From: Moorella sp. UBA4076
Lineage (GTDB): Bacteria > Bacillota > DSM-521 > Neomoorellales > Neomoorellaceae
Length of the DNA stretch: 5,922 bases
Direction of reading: 5' to 3'
Assembly: GCA_002383405.1 (NCBI GenBank)
Contig: DFYS01000010.1
Coordinates: 3,739 to 9,660 of the forward strand
Each line of letters starts with the position of its first letter. The stretch's first letter is position 1. Shown piece after piece: positions 1 through 5,852 of this stretch. Position numbers and translations under genes: made by a program. The notes beneath the pieces are model-generated. The model made no database searches. It was given only the letters and a program-made list of their open reading frames with translations, and was not told where the DNA came from.

Positions 1-1073
1 GGCGTGTGAATAGCCGCCATGCGCATCATGTTAATCCCCAACTCGGCCAGGATAAATTGCCAGGCCAGGGGAATAGCGCCCAGTTTTTTGGGACCGACCC
101 AGGCCAGGCCGGGGGGCAGCAGGCCTGGCTGCAGGGAAAACAGCAGCCAGAGAGAGGGCAGGAACACCGACGCGGCAACCCCCACAAAGCGTACAGCACG
201 CAAAAAGGTACCGATAATGGGCAGCTGGCGGAATTCCTCGGCATGCTGCAGGTGATGAAAGAGGGTAGTGGGTAAAATCATGATACTGGGGGAGGTATCC
301 ACCATCACCAGGACGTGCCCCTCAAAGATGTGGGCCGCCGCTACATCCGGCCGTTCAGTGTAGCGCACCCGCGGGAAAGGATTCCAGAAACTACCACGGA
401 AAATGAATTCTTCCAGGGATTTCTCCGCCATGGGCAGGCCGTCCATCTTAATAGCTTTAATCTTTTCTTTTATTGTGTCCACCAGGCGGGGGTTGGCAAT
501 ATCCTTGATATAAACCACCGCCACGTCGGTCTTGGAGCGGCTGCCTACCTGGAGGACCTCAGCCCGCAGTTTGGGGTCACGTACCCGCCGGCGCAAGAGA
601 TTGGTGTTGAAGAGCAGGGTTTCGACGAAATTATCGCGGGAACCCCGCACCACCCTTTCCAGGTCCGATTCCTGCGGCATGCGGCCTGGGTACTGGCGGA
701 CATCGATGGAGATTACTTTATTAAAGCCGTCAACAACCAGGGCGATTTCACCGCAGAGGATTTTATCGACGGCTTTATGCAGGTCATCCAGGTCTTCTAC
801 CTGGATATAGCTGACATATTTGTTATATACCTGCAAGAAGGCGTTGGGGGTCAGGTCCTCTTCTTCCAGCCGGGCAAAAGAGGTTAAAATATAGGTCATA
901 ATCTCGTCTTTAACCAGACCATTGATATAAAACAGAGTGGCGCGGCGGTCGGCCAGGGTTATGTCGCGCCGGATGACGTCAAAACTCTGGTCGACCCCCA
1001 TCTCTGTCATTATCCAGTTGACGTTGACATCGATTTTGCGGTCGACTTTAACGATGTCGCCCTGGATAGCCAT
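1..1073 (-). CDS. spoVAF: Stage V sporulation protein AF (GerA-family spore membrane protein), C-terminus cut by window edge
   Basis: The first 357 codons of a protein usually near 490 residues; the rest lies beyond the left edge. The ATG at 1073 follows AAAGGGGG (1088-1081) with a 7-nt spacer. Visible: a soluble N-terminal domain (about residues 1-290) with the GerA-family segments VVRGSRDNFVETLLFNT (141-157), VGSRSKTDVAVVYIKDI (176-192), DGLPMAEKSLEEFI (211-224) and RYTERPDVAAAHIFEGHVL (237-255). A first hydrophobic membrane segment lies at about 295-314, followed by AELGINMMRMAAIHT (343-357). It begins 24 nt after spoVAE, so it is the distal gene of the spoVA unit and no spoVAEA lies between. 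In B. subtilis SpoVAF is a forespore inner-membrane protein, not essential for DPA release, reported to form an ion channel with FigP that amplifies germination. A GerAA-type receptor subunit is the alternative, but position and sequence favour SpoVAF. Confidence 0.93.
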   Translation of the reverse strand, partial: MAIQGDIVKVDRKIDVNVNWIMTEMGVDQSFDVIRRDITLADRRATLFYINGLVKDEIMTYILTSFARLEEEDLTPNAFLQVYNKYVSYIQVEDLDDLHKAVDKILCGEIALVVDGFNKVISIDVRQYPGRMPQESDLERVVRGSRDNFVETLLFNTNLLRRRVRDPKLRAEVLQVGSRSKTDVAVVYIKDIANPRLVDTIKEKIKAIKMDGLPMAEKSLEEFIFRGSFWNPFPRVRYTERPDVAAAHIFEGHVLVMVDTSPSIMILPTTLFHHLQHAEEFRQLPIIGTFLRAVRFVGVAASVFLPSLWLLFSLQPGLLPPGLAWVGPKKLGAIPLAWQFILAELGINMMRMAAIHT

Positions 1074-1097
1074 TTGCTGTCCCCCTTTTACCCGTTT

Positions 1098-1454
1098 TTA
1101 CCCGCGGGGATTAAACAGGACCGCCATGGTGAAACCGAAGACGACCGCGGCGGCGATGCCGGCGGCACCGGCGGTAACCCCGCCGGTGAAAGCCCCCAGG
1201 AACCCTTTGGCCTCAACGGCTTCCAGCGTCCCCTGCGTGAGAAGATGGCCAAAACCGCTGATGGGGATGGTGGCACCGGCGCCGCCGATTTTCACCAGGG
1301 GCTCGTAGAGGCCGATAGCGCTTAACAGGGCTCCGCCGGTAACAAAACCCACCAGGATATGAGCCGGCGTTACTTTATAGGGGGTCAGGTCCATAATGAG
1401 CTGCCCCACCAGACAGATGAGGCCGCCGATGATAAAGGCCATGATGATGCTCAC
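1098..1454 (-). CDS. spoVAE: Stage V sporulation protein AE (SpoVAE/SpoVAEB, DPA channel subunit)
   Basis: A 118-residue integral membrane protein, close to the usual length of about 116. The start is GTG at 1454, set by a perfect AGGAGG (1469-1464) 9 nt upstream. The frame stays open to 1559, but that longer form adds a charged, cysteine-containing leader unlike the family. The next ATG, four codons in, is too far from the Shine-Dalgarno. Hydrophobic stretches lie at about 2-22, 30-49 and 88-113. Motifs are LTPYKVTPAHILVGFV (23-38) and GGAGATIPISGFGHLL (57-72), followed by a glycine/alanine-rich tail. The second motif matches one in SpoVAC, as expected because both belong to one membrane family. 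Together with SpoVAC it is thought to form the DPA pathway across the forespore/spore inner membrane. It follows spoVAD after 97 bp and precedes spoVAF by 24 bp. Confidence 0.93.
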   Translation of the reverse strand: MSIIMAFIIGGLICLVGQLIMDLTPYKVTPAHILVGFVTGGALLSAIGLYEPLVKIGGAGATIPISGFGHLLTQGTLEAVEAKGFLGAFTGGVTAGAAGIAAAVVFGFTMAVLFNPRG

Positions 1455-1463
1455 GGTCGTGTT

Positions 1464-1469
1464 CCTCCT
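1464..1469 (-). promoter_or_regulatory. Ribosome-binding site fixing the spoVAE GTG start
   Basis: AGGAGG on the minus strand, 9 nt before GTG at 1454. It decides against the longer in-frame extension to 1559 and against the ATG at 1442, which would sit 21 nt away. Confidence 0.85.
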
Positions 1470-1473
1470 GGCT

Positions 1474-1489
1474 TGAAAATAGCGTCCTG
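1474..1489 (-). repeat. Intergenic motif copy, spoVAD-spoVAE gap
   Basis: On the plus strand TGAAAATAGCGTCCTG, matching 15 of 16 bases of the copy at 2685-2700. Its minus-strand core GGACGCTATTTTCA resembles the GAACGCTAA-TTTT core of the repeats at 5048-5139. It sits just before the spoVAE ribosome-binding site. Confidence 0.5.
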
Positions 1490-1551
1490 GCGAATCAAAT
1501 GCTCCTGGACGCGGGGTGCAGCAGGTTCCCTTCAGGCGCCGCTTCCTGCCT

Positions 1552-2571
1552 TTATCCAAGTTTTTCGATCACTACGCCGTGGCCGATGCCGGGGATGGAC
1601 TCGCCCTGCTGGGTGGCGGTGGTACTAAGAAGTGCTCCCGTGCCCACCCCCAGGATGCGCTTGTAGTGACCTTCATTTAGTTTGCCCATTAAGTGGCCGG
1701 CAAAAACCACCGCCGAGCAGGCGCAGCCGCTGCCGCCGGCATGGGTGTCCTGGCGTTCGTGGTCATAAATAAGAATGCCGCAGTCGCTATAGTTCCTGGC
1801 TACATCGTACTTCTGCTCGCCCAGGAGTTTGGTGGCAATCTCATGCCCCACCCGGCCCAGGTCGCCGGTAATAATCAAATCGTAATCGAAGGGAGTGCGG
1901 CCGGTGTCCTGGAAATGGCGAGCGATGGTGTCAACCGCCGCCGGGGCCATGGCGGATCCCATGTCAGTGGGGTCTTTGATGCCGACATCCAACACGCGGC
2001 CGATAGTGGCATGGGTGAGGCGCGGCCCGTTGCCCACCGGGGCCATTAAAACGGCCCCGGCCCCGGTAACCGTCCACTGGGCCGTCGGCGGCCGCTGCAC
2101 TCCCTGCTCGGTGGGGAAACGGTACTGGCGTTCAGCCGTATTATAATGGCTGCTGCAGGCGGCCACAACGTGGTGGGCAAAACCGCCGTCGATGAGCATG
2201 GCCGCCAGGGCCATACCCTCGTACATGGTCGAGCAGGCGCCGTACAGGCCCAGGAAGGGTATGTTCAGCGCCCGGGCGGCGTAGCTGGCGGAGATGGTCT
2301 GGTTTAACAGGTCGCCGGCCAGGAGGAAATCAATATCCTGGGATTTGAGCTGCGCCTTGGCGATAACCAGTTTGACCGCTTCTTCCAGCATCTTGCGCTC
2401 GGCCTTCTCCCAGGTTTCCTCGCCGAAATAGCTGTCATCGATAACCATGTCAAAGGTTTGTCCGAGAGGGCCCTCCCCTTCCTTCGGCCCCACCACCGAC
2501 GCCGTTGCGACAACTACCGGCGGGTTAGCGAACTGAATGGTGTGTTGCCCTGCCCTTTTGGGTGCGCTCAA
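1552..2571 (-). CDS. spoVAD: Stage V sporulation protein AD (DPA-binding, thiolase fold)
   Basis: 339 residues, the normal length (about 338 in B. subtilis). SpoVAD is a soluble protein at the spore inner membrane that binds dipicolinic acid and is needed for DPA uptake during sporulation. The start is TTG at 2571, after AGGAG (2585-2581) with a 9-nt spacer. An in-frame TGA lies three codons before it, so no longer form is possible. The fold is that of thiolases/ketoacyl synthases: LLAGDLLNQTISASYAAR (83-100), then LYGACSTMYEGMALAA (109-124) with Cys113 at the thiolase nucleophile position. Also seen are TVTGAGAVLM (167-176), DPTDMGSAMAPAAVDT (200-215), IITGDLGRVG (233-242), AGGSGCACSAVVFAGH (278-293) and the terminal IPGIGHGVVIEK (326-337). 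These blocks are family hallmarks; no acyltransferase activity is implied. It lies 140 bp after spoVAC and 97 bp before spoVAE, looser spacing than a tight operon but with no terminator in either gap. Confidence 0.96.
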   Translation of the reverse strand: MSAPKRAGQHTIQFANPPVVVATASVVGPKEGEGPLGQTFDMVIDDSYFGEETWEKAERKMLEEAVKLVIAKAQLKSQDIDFLLAGDLLNQTISASYAARALNIPFLGLYGACSTMYEGMALAAMLIDGGFAHHVVAACSSHYNTAERQYRFPTEQGVQRPPTAQWTVTGAGAVLMAPVGNGPRLTHATIGRVLDVGIKDPTDMGSAMAPAAVDTIARHFQDTGRTPFDYDLIITGDLGRVGHEIATKLLGEQKYDVARNYSDCGILIYDHERQDTHAGGSGCACSAVVFAGHLMGKLNEGHYKRILGVGTGALLSTTATQQGESIPGIGHGVVIEKLG

Positions 2572-2580
2572 GTGTTTTCA

Positions 2581-2585
2581 CTCCT
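2581..2585 (-). promoter_or_regulatory. Ribosome-binding site fixing the spoVAD TTG start
   Basis: AGGAG on the minus strand, 9 nt upstream of TTG at 2571. An out-of-frame GTG overlaps its 3' end and would not give SpoVAD. Confidence 0.8.
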
Positions 2586-2676
2586 ATTTTACCCTGCTGT
2601 GGTGCCTCCAGGGAGGTTTGAGCGACTATCACGATTAGCCTGTTACCTGGTCCCGGTCGCACTATTTAATAGCTAC

Positions 2677-2708
2677 ATCGCCTCTGAAAATAGCGTTCTG
2701 CAGGCGAT
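2677..2708 (-). other. Stem-loop between spoVAC and spoVAD
   Basis: A 7-bp perfect inverted repeat (ATCGCCT at 2677-2683, AGGCGAT at 2702-2708) with an 18-nt loop, starting 3 nt after the spoVAC stop. No U-run follows on the minus strand, so it is not a standard terminator. It could stabilise or process the mRNA between cistrons. The loop contains the TGAAAATAGCGT repeat also found upstream of spoVAE. Confidence 0.45.
2685..2700 (-). repeat. Intergenic motif copy, spoVAC-spoVAD gap
   Basis: On the plus strand TGAAAATAGCGTTCTG, 15/16 identical to 1474-1489. The similarity continues weakly into GCGAT/GCGAA after a 3-base gap. It forms the loop of the stem-loop at 2677-2708. Confidence 0.5.
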
Positions 2709-2711
2709 AGT

Positions 2712-3221
2712 TTATTGTAAAAAATAAGCAATCAGCCCGACCAGCACAGCAACAATAAAGCCATAGACAAGCACTGGACCGGCAATATTAAACATCCGCG
2801 CCGCCACCCCAAAGACGAACCCTTCGCGTTTATACTCCATAGCCGGCGCGACAATCGAATTGGCAAAACCGGTAATAGGAATAATTGACCCGGCGCCGGC
2901 TACCTTGCCGATTTCATCGTAAATGCCCAGACCGGTAAGGAGGGCGCCGAGGAAAATCATAATTATTGTGGCTGCCGTCGCCGCATCACGGATGTTTACC
3001 CCGTTAGCAATGAAAATCAGCGTGATAATCTGGGCCAGGGCAGCAATGCTTCCCCCCACCCAGAAGGCATTAAAGGCATTTACCAGGACGTTGTGTCTTG
3101 GTTTAACGCTGTCCGCCAGGCGCTGGTAAGCCTGCTGGTCGTAGGTTTGCTTTTGTTGCAACACCTGTTCCGTCAGGGTCAGGGGTTTCTTCGGCGGTCC
3201 CGGTTGCTTGCTATCAGCCAA
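2712..3221 (-). CDS. spoVAC: Stage V sporulation protein AC (DPA channel subunit)
   Basis: 169 residues, of which the last 130 or so are the SpoVAC membrane domain. The start is TTG at 3221, after GAGGTG (3234-3229) with a 7-nt spacer. An in-frame TGA three codons upstream rules out an earlier start. The N-terminus (1-40) is polar, rich in Lys, Gln and Pro, and presumably cytoplasmic. Then come PRHNVLVNAFNAFWVGGSIA (41-60), hydrophobic spans at about 48-72, 82-101 and 145-167, and the family block AGAGSIIPITGFANSI (108-123) followed by EYKREGFVFGVAARMF (129-144). In B. subtilis SpoVAC behaves as a mechanosensitive channel and is proposed to carry DPA across the inner spore membrane. It is the first gene of the spoVA unit here; no spoVAA or spoVAB precedes it, the reduced arrangement common in clostridia. 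Confidence 0.95.
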   Translation of the reverse strand: MADSKQPGPPKKPLTLTEQVLQQKQTYDQQAYQRLADSVKPRHNVLVNAFNAFWVGGSIAALAQIITLIFIANGVNIRDAATAATIIMIFLGALLTGLGIYDEIGKVAGAGSIIPITGFANSIVAPAMEYKREGFVFGVAARMFNIAGPVLVYGFIVAVLVGLIAYFLQ

Positions 3222-3228
3222 TGATCTT

Positions 3229-3234
3229 CACCTC
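3229..3234 (-). promoter_or_regulatory. Ribosome-binding site fixing the spoVAC TTG start
   Basis: GAGGTG on the minus strand, 7 nt before TTG at 3221. With the in-frame TGA just upstream, it makes TTG the only workable start. Confidence 0.8.
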
Positions 3235-3253
3235 AGGTTTTATCGCTCTGCTA

Positions 3254-3284
3254 TATTATCGACCGTCGCCAGGCCTGTTTATAC
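3254..3284 (-). promoter_or_regulatory. Possible sigma-G (forespore) promoter for the spoVA genes
   Basis: On the minus strand, GTATA (3284-3280) resembles the sigma-G -35 element and GATAATA (3260-3254) matches six of seven positions of CATNNTA-type -10 elements. The spacer is 19 nt, one longer than the usual 17-18, which weakens the call. Transcription would start near 3247 and give a leader of about 25 nt holding the spoVAC Shine-Dalgarno. The known control of spoVA operons by sigma-G and the terminator just upstream both fit. Confidence 0.45.
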
Positions 3285-3286
3285 GT

Positions 3287-3328
3287 AAAAAAGCCAGCTC
3301 ATGGTTAAATTACCCAGAAGCCGGCTTT
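3287..3328 (-). terminator. Rho-independent terminator upstream of spoVAC
   Basis: On the minus strand, AAAGCCGGCT (3328-3319) pairs over 10 bp with AGCTGGCTTT (3299-3290). One of these pairs is G-U, and a 19-nt loop separates the arms. Six T residues follow (3292-3287). Read on the plus strand the wobble becomes an A-C mismatch and the downstream tract is weaker (CTTTGTTT), so the minus strand is the likely direction. It would end transcripts from the PFL gene, leaving about 280 nt of 3' untranslated RNA. Confidence 0.75.
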
Positions 3329-3480
3329 CTTTGTTTGGTTTTAGGTATGATTCCCCTGCAAAACCCCTTCGCTATCGTTCTGGTGGGGGAAGCTTACTAC
3401 TTCAGGCCCGAAAATCAAGCTAATTTGGGTGCTGTGATCGTAGGATGACCCTATTCCGCGGTCCTAAGTGGGGTGATAGC

Positions 3481-3558
3481 GTGAAAAATAAATTTTCATT
3501 CCTATTTGTGTCGCCGGCAGCAGGCGGCGACATGGAGGTTAGCATGGTAACAATCTAA
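3481..3558 (+). CDS. Speculative 25-residue peptide ORF in the long spacer
   Basis: GTG at 3481 is preceded by GGGGTGAT, whose GGTGAT part matches the end of the extended Shine-Dalgarno consensus, 3 nt before the start. The peptide begins MKNKFSFLFVSP and ends SMVTI before TAA. It has a basic start and a short hydrophobic run, but is too short for any family to be recognised. It lies opposite the direction of all other genes, and I see no clear promoter. It could equally be chance; a 7-bp hairpin (3510-3531) sits inside it. Confidence 0.2.
   Translation: MKNKFSFLFVSPAAGGDMEVSMVTI
3510..3531. repeat. Perfect 7-bp inverted repeat in the spacer
   Basis: GTCGCCG (3510-3516) and CGGCGAC (3525-3531) with an 8-nt loop. 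Neither strand has a T-run after it, so it is not a standard terminator. It may be an RNA hairpin in the 3' untranslated region of the PFL gene or a protein-binding site. Confidence 0.4.
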
Positions 3559-3607
3559 CAAAGGCTTTTTGCAGCAGAATCATGGTATGATATTGTCGCG
3601 TCCTAAT

Positions 3608-4981
3608 TCAGTTCCCCAGCGCCTGCAGGGGGGCCGGCAGGCGGCCGCCACGGCGGATCATGGCCGCCGGGCTGAAGGGGTTAACCGCCATGACCGGCGC
3701 CCGGCCCAGGAGGCCGCCGAACTCTACCATATCCCCGGGCTTTTTCCCGGGGACGGGTATGACCCGCACAGCGGTGGTTTTATTATTAATCATGCCGATG
3801 GCTGCCTCATCGGCGATGATGGCGGCGATAACCTCCGCCGGCGTATCGCCGGGAATGGCGAACATGTCCAGCCCCACCGAACAGACGGCCGTCATCGCCT
3901 CCAGCTTCTCCAGGCTGAGCGCCCCTTCCTGCACCGCCCGGATCATGCCGTTATCCTCGCTCACCGGGATAAAGGCGCCGCTCAAGCCCCCTACATAGGA
4001 AGAGGCCATGGCGCCCCCCTTTTTGACGGCGTCATTGAGCATAGCCAGGGCGGCCGTGGTGCCGTGGCTACCGCAGCGTTCCAGGCCTATGGCTTCCAGG
4101 ATTTCCGCCACACTGTCGCCCTGGGCATTGGTGGGAGCCAGGGAGAGGTCAACAATACCAAAGGGGACCTCCAGGCGCTTTGAGACTTCGCGGCCCACCA
4201 GTTCCCCCATGCGGGTTACTTTAAAGGCCGTATTCTTGATAATAGTTGCCAGCTGGCCCAGGTCAGCTTCCGGATACTGGCGCAAGGCTGCCAGGACGGC
4301 CCCTGGCCCGCTGATGCCGACATTGAGCACCACCTCTGGTTCGCCGGGGCCATGGAAGGCGCCGGCCATAAAGGGGTTATCCTCGGGGGCGTTGCAGAAG
4401 GTCACCAGCTTGGCGCAGCCCAGGCCGCCCTGTGCGGCCGTCAGGCGGGCCGTTTCCTTGATCAGGTGGCCGAGCTCGCTGATGGCGTCCATATTCATCC
4501 CGGCTTTTGTCGTGGCCACATTGATGGAGGCGCAGACCCGTTCCGTGGTGGCCAGAGCTTCCGGCAGGGAATTAAAGAGGGCGCGGTCGCCTTTGGTGAA
4601 GCCTTTATGCACCAGGGCGCTGAAGCCGCCGATGAAATTGATGCCCACTGCCGCTGCCGCTTGATCCAGAGCCTTAGCCAGAGGGGTTAAATCTTCCTCA
4701 TGGGAGGGCTCGCCCACCTGGGCGATGGGGGTCACAGCAATACGTTTATTGACAATGGGTATGCCGTACTGGGCGGCAACTTCATCACCGACAGAGACCA
4801 GTTTGGCGGCCAGCCGGGTTATTTTTTCATATACGCGGCGGCAGGTCTCTTCTATATTGGCCGCAGCGCAATCCCGCAGGCTGATGCCTAAAGTGATAGT
4901 CCGAATGTCCAGGTTCTCGAACTGGATCATGCGGATAGTCTCTAAAATCTCCTGGGGCGTAAAGGAGAACAGGCTTGGCAT
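3608..4981 (-). CDS. UPF0210 / DUF711 'PFL family' protein
   Basis: 457 residues, full length for the family. The ATG at 4981 follows GGAGG (4993-4989) with a 7-nt spacer. The family shares the fold of pyruvate formate-lyase and anaerobic ribonucleotide reductase, but its reaction is unknown, and I see no convincing glycyl-radical motif. Conserved blocks include FENLDIRTITLGISLRDCA (21-39), GGLGCAKLVTFCNAPEDNPF (185-204), FHGPGEPEVVLNVGISGPGA (209-228), VDLSLAPTNAQGDSVAEILE (277-296), GSHGTTAALAMLNDAVKKGG (304-323), VGGLSGAFIPVSEDNGMI (330-347), CSVGLDMFAIPGDTPAE (367-383) and EFGGLLGRAPVMAVN (420-434). No signal peptide or membrane span, so probably cytoplasmic. In many Firmicutes this gene directly follows a UPF0237 ACT-domain gene, as in S. 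pneumoniae. The same order holds here, but with a repeat-filled 233-bp gap. From memory, relatives often read APTPAVGDSVA where this protein has APTNAQGDSVA; that difference needs an alignment. Confidence 0.93.
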   Translation of the reverse strand: MPSLFSFTPQEILETIRMIQFENLDIRTITLGISLRDCAAANIEETCRRVYEKITRLAAKLVSVGDEVAAQYGIPIVNKRIAVTPIAQVGEPSHEEDLTPLAKALDQAAAAVGINFIGGFSALVHKGFTKGDRALFNSLPEALATTERVCASINVATTKAGMNMDAISELGHLIKETARLTAAQGGLGCAKLVTFCNAPEDNPFMAGAFHGPGEPEVVLNVGISGPGAVLAALRQYPEADLGQLATIIKNTAFKVTRMGELVGREVSKRLEVPFGIVDLSLAPTNAQGDSVAEILEAIGLERCGSHGTTAALAMLNDAVKKGGAMASSYVGGLSGAFIPVSEDNGMIRAVQEGALSLEKLEAMTAVCSVGLDMFAIPGDTPAEVIAAIIADEAAIGMINNKTTAVRVIPVPGKKPGDMVEFGGLLGRAPVMAVNPFSPAAMIRRGGRLPAPLQALGN

Positions 4982-5214
4982 ATTTTTTCCTCCGCAAATA
5001 GGGTTCTGCCAGAAATAGAGGCAACATACAGCAAGCTTTACGCCGCCGGCGGTGCGAGTAAAACTTAGCGTTCAACAGACCACCAGCGAAACGGCAACTT
5101 AGCACCAGCCAGGGCGGCACGAGCAAAATTTAGCGTTCAGCCCCCAGAAAGGCCGGGCGCGTTTTTAGCCTTCTACTGGTGCCAACGGAGCGGGCAGGAC
5201 ATCCCGCCCCCCAG
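4982..5214. other. 233-bp repeat-containing gap between the ACT and PFL genes
   Basis: No credible gene. Next to the ACT stop is an imperfect hairpin (GGAGCGGG near 5189 with CCCGCCCC near 5204) without a U-run. Further on lie three related repeats (5048-5139) and a 10-bp palindrome CCGCCGGCGG (5043-5052). The PFL ribosome-binding site ends the gap. I see no clear promoter and no T-box or riboswitch features. Confidence 0.6.
5048..5139 (-). repeat. Two near-identical 27-bp repeats with a degenerate copy between
   Basis: Positions 5048-5074 and 5113-5139 match at 24 of 27 bases. On the minus strand each begins TGAACGCTAA, then a T-rich stretch, then ends in CCGCC. A weaker middle copy (about 5082-5108) keeps ACTTAGC and GCGA on the plus strand. 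The shared cores sit 34 and 31 bp apart. The three differences are all transitions, which suggests decay from a common source. Confidence 0.7.
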
Positions 5215-5499
5215 CTAAATGCGATGCATAAACTTAAAAACGTCGGCCCGCTGGATAGTTACCTGAACCCCCAGGCTGGCACCCTTGGCCCGCAACTGCT
5301 CCTGCAGGGTAGATAGAGTAAGGGTATTTCCCCGCAGATCCACGATCATAATCATGGTAAAAAACTCCTGCAGAATCGTTTGGCTGATGTCCAGGATATT
5401 GACGCCGGCAGCAGCCAGCACCCCGGTAATACCGGCCAGGATCCCCACCCTGTCGCGACCCAGGACGGTGATGATGGCGCGGTCGTCGGCTTTTACCAA
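5215..5499 (-). CDS. ACT-domain protein, UPF0237 family
   Basis: 94 residues, almost entirely one ACT domain, the small ligand-binding fold of amino-acid-responsive regulators. The glycine-rich turn GRDRVGILAGITGVLAAAG (14-32) precedes the first helix, followed by VNILDISQTILQEFFTMIMI (33-52) and VDLRGNTLTLSTLQEQL (53-69), typical of UPF0237. No other domain is present, so it likely acts as a dimer or binds a partner. The start is TTG at 5499, after AAGGAG (5514-5509) with a 9-nt spacer. The overlapping GTG at 5509 opens a different frame with a basic, low-complexity product and is rejected. The ribosome-binding site lies in the last codons of the TorD frame, and TTG follows that stop by 2 nt, so translation is probably coupled. 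The pairing with the UPF0210 protein suggests a shared task; ligand and function are unknown. Confidence 0.92.
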   Translation of the reverse strand: MVKADDRAIITVLGRDRVGILAGITGVLAAAGVNILDISQTILQEFFTMIMIVDLRGNTLTLSTLQEQLRAKGASLGVQVTIQRADVFKFMHRI

Positions 5500-5508
5500 T
5501 TTTACTCA

Positions 5509-5514
5509 CTCCTT
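5509..5514 (-). promoter_or_regulatory. Ribosome-binding site for the ACT gene, inside the end of torD
   Basis: AAGGAG on the minus strand, 9 nt before TTG at 5499. It lies within the Thr-Arg-Ser codons at the end of the TorD reading frame, which points to translational coupling. Confidence 0.8.
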
Positions 5515-5852
5515 GTAACCGTGCCGGGCGGCCCCGGCGAGGCTTTATCCATCTTTACCTCCGCCAGCACCATCTTTAGCTCGGCAGCGCCGGCTTCCAG
5601 CCATCCCCGGGTAAAAAGGGCCAGGCCCCGGAAAAAACCAGTACGGGCGGCTTGTTCAATATCGCGGCACAGCGCCGGCAGCCACTGATGCAGATGCTCG
5701 GCCAGGAAGCGGTCCTGCCCTTCCAGGAGGTCGGTTATATCTTCACCTTCAAGGACCATTTCGCCCGCCTCCCCACACAGATGCGCCATGAATTTCATCT
5801 CCAGGCCGGCGTGGTCGTCCGGTTCTTTCCCTTTGTTTCTACCCTGAAAATA

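Larger units (their letters stand above)
3222..3607. other. 386-bp spacer between the PFL gene and spoVAC
   Basis: No well-supported protein gene or recognised RNA family. It contains the terminator (3328-3287), the candidate sigma-G promoter (3284-3254), the hairpin at 3510-3531, a small 5-bp inverted repeat (ATCAT/ATGAT, 3579-3591) and two short plus-strand frames (3347-3448 and 3481-3558). I see no match to riboswitch or T-box features. Confidence 0.6.

Noticed and set aside
315..887. 190-codon plus-strand frame opposite spoVAF
   Set aside because: The minus strand here is unmistakable SpoVAF; the plus-strand product has no recognisable motif.
1455..1559. 35-codon N-terminal extension of SpoVAE
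   Set aside because: The added residues are charged and cysteine-bearing, unlike the family, and a perfect AGGAGG sits correctly before the GTG at 1454.
3569..4664. Long plus-strand open frames (204 and 218 codons) opposite the PFL gene
   Set aside because: They mirror the GC-rich coding bias of the minus-strand gene, give arginine/proline/alanine-rich products without family features, and lack good ribosome-binding sites.
5048..5139. CRISPR-like array
   Set aside because: Only two good copies and one poor one, spacing 34/31 bp on a shared core but with degenerate repeats and no cas genes; spacers are not uniform or clearly distinct.
4982..5214. T-box or riboswitch leader for the PFL gene
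   Set aside because: No T-box AGGGTGGNACCGCG-type sequence, no terminator/antiterminator pair and no recognisable aptamer core.
5234..5509. 91-codon frame from GTG at 5509 overlapping the ACT gene
   Set aside because: Its product is basic low-complexity sequence; the TTG frame gives a textbook ACT domain with a correctly placed ribosome-binding site.
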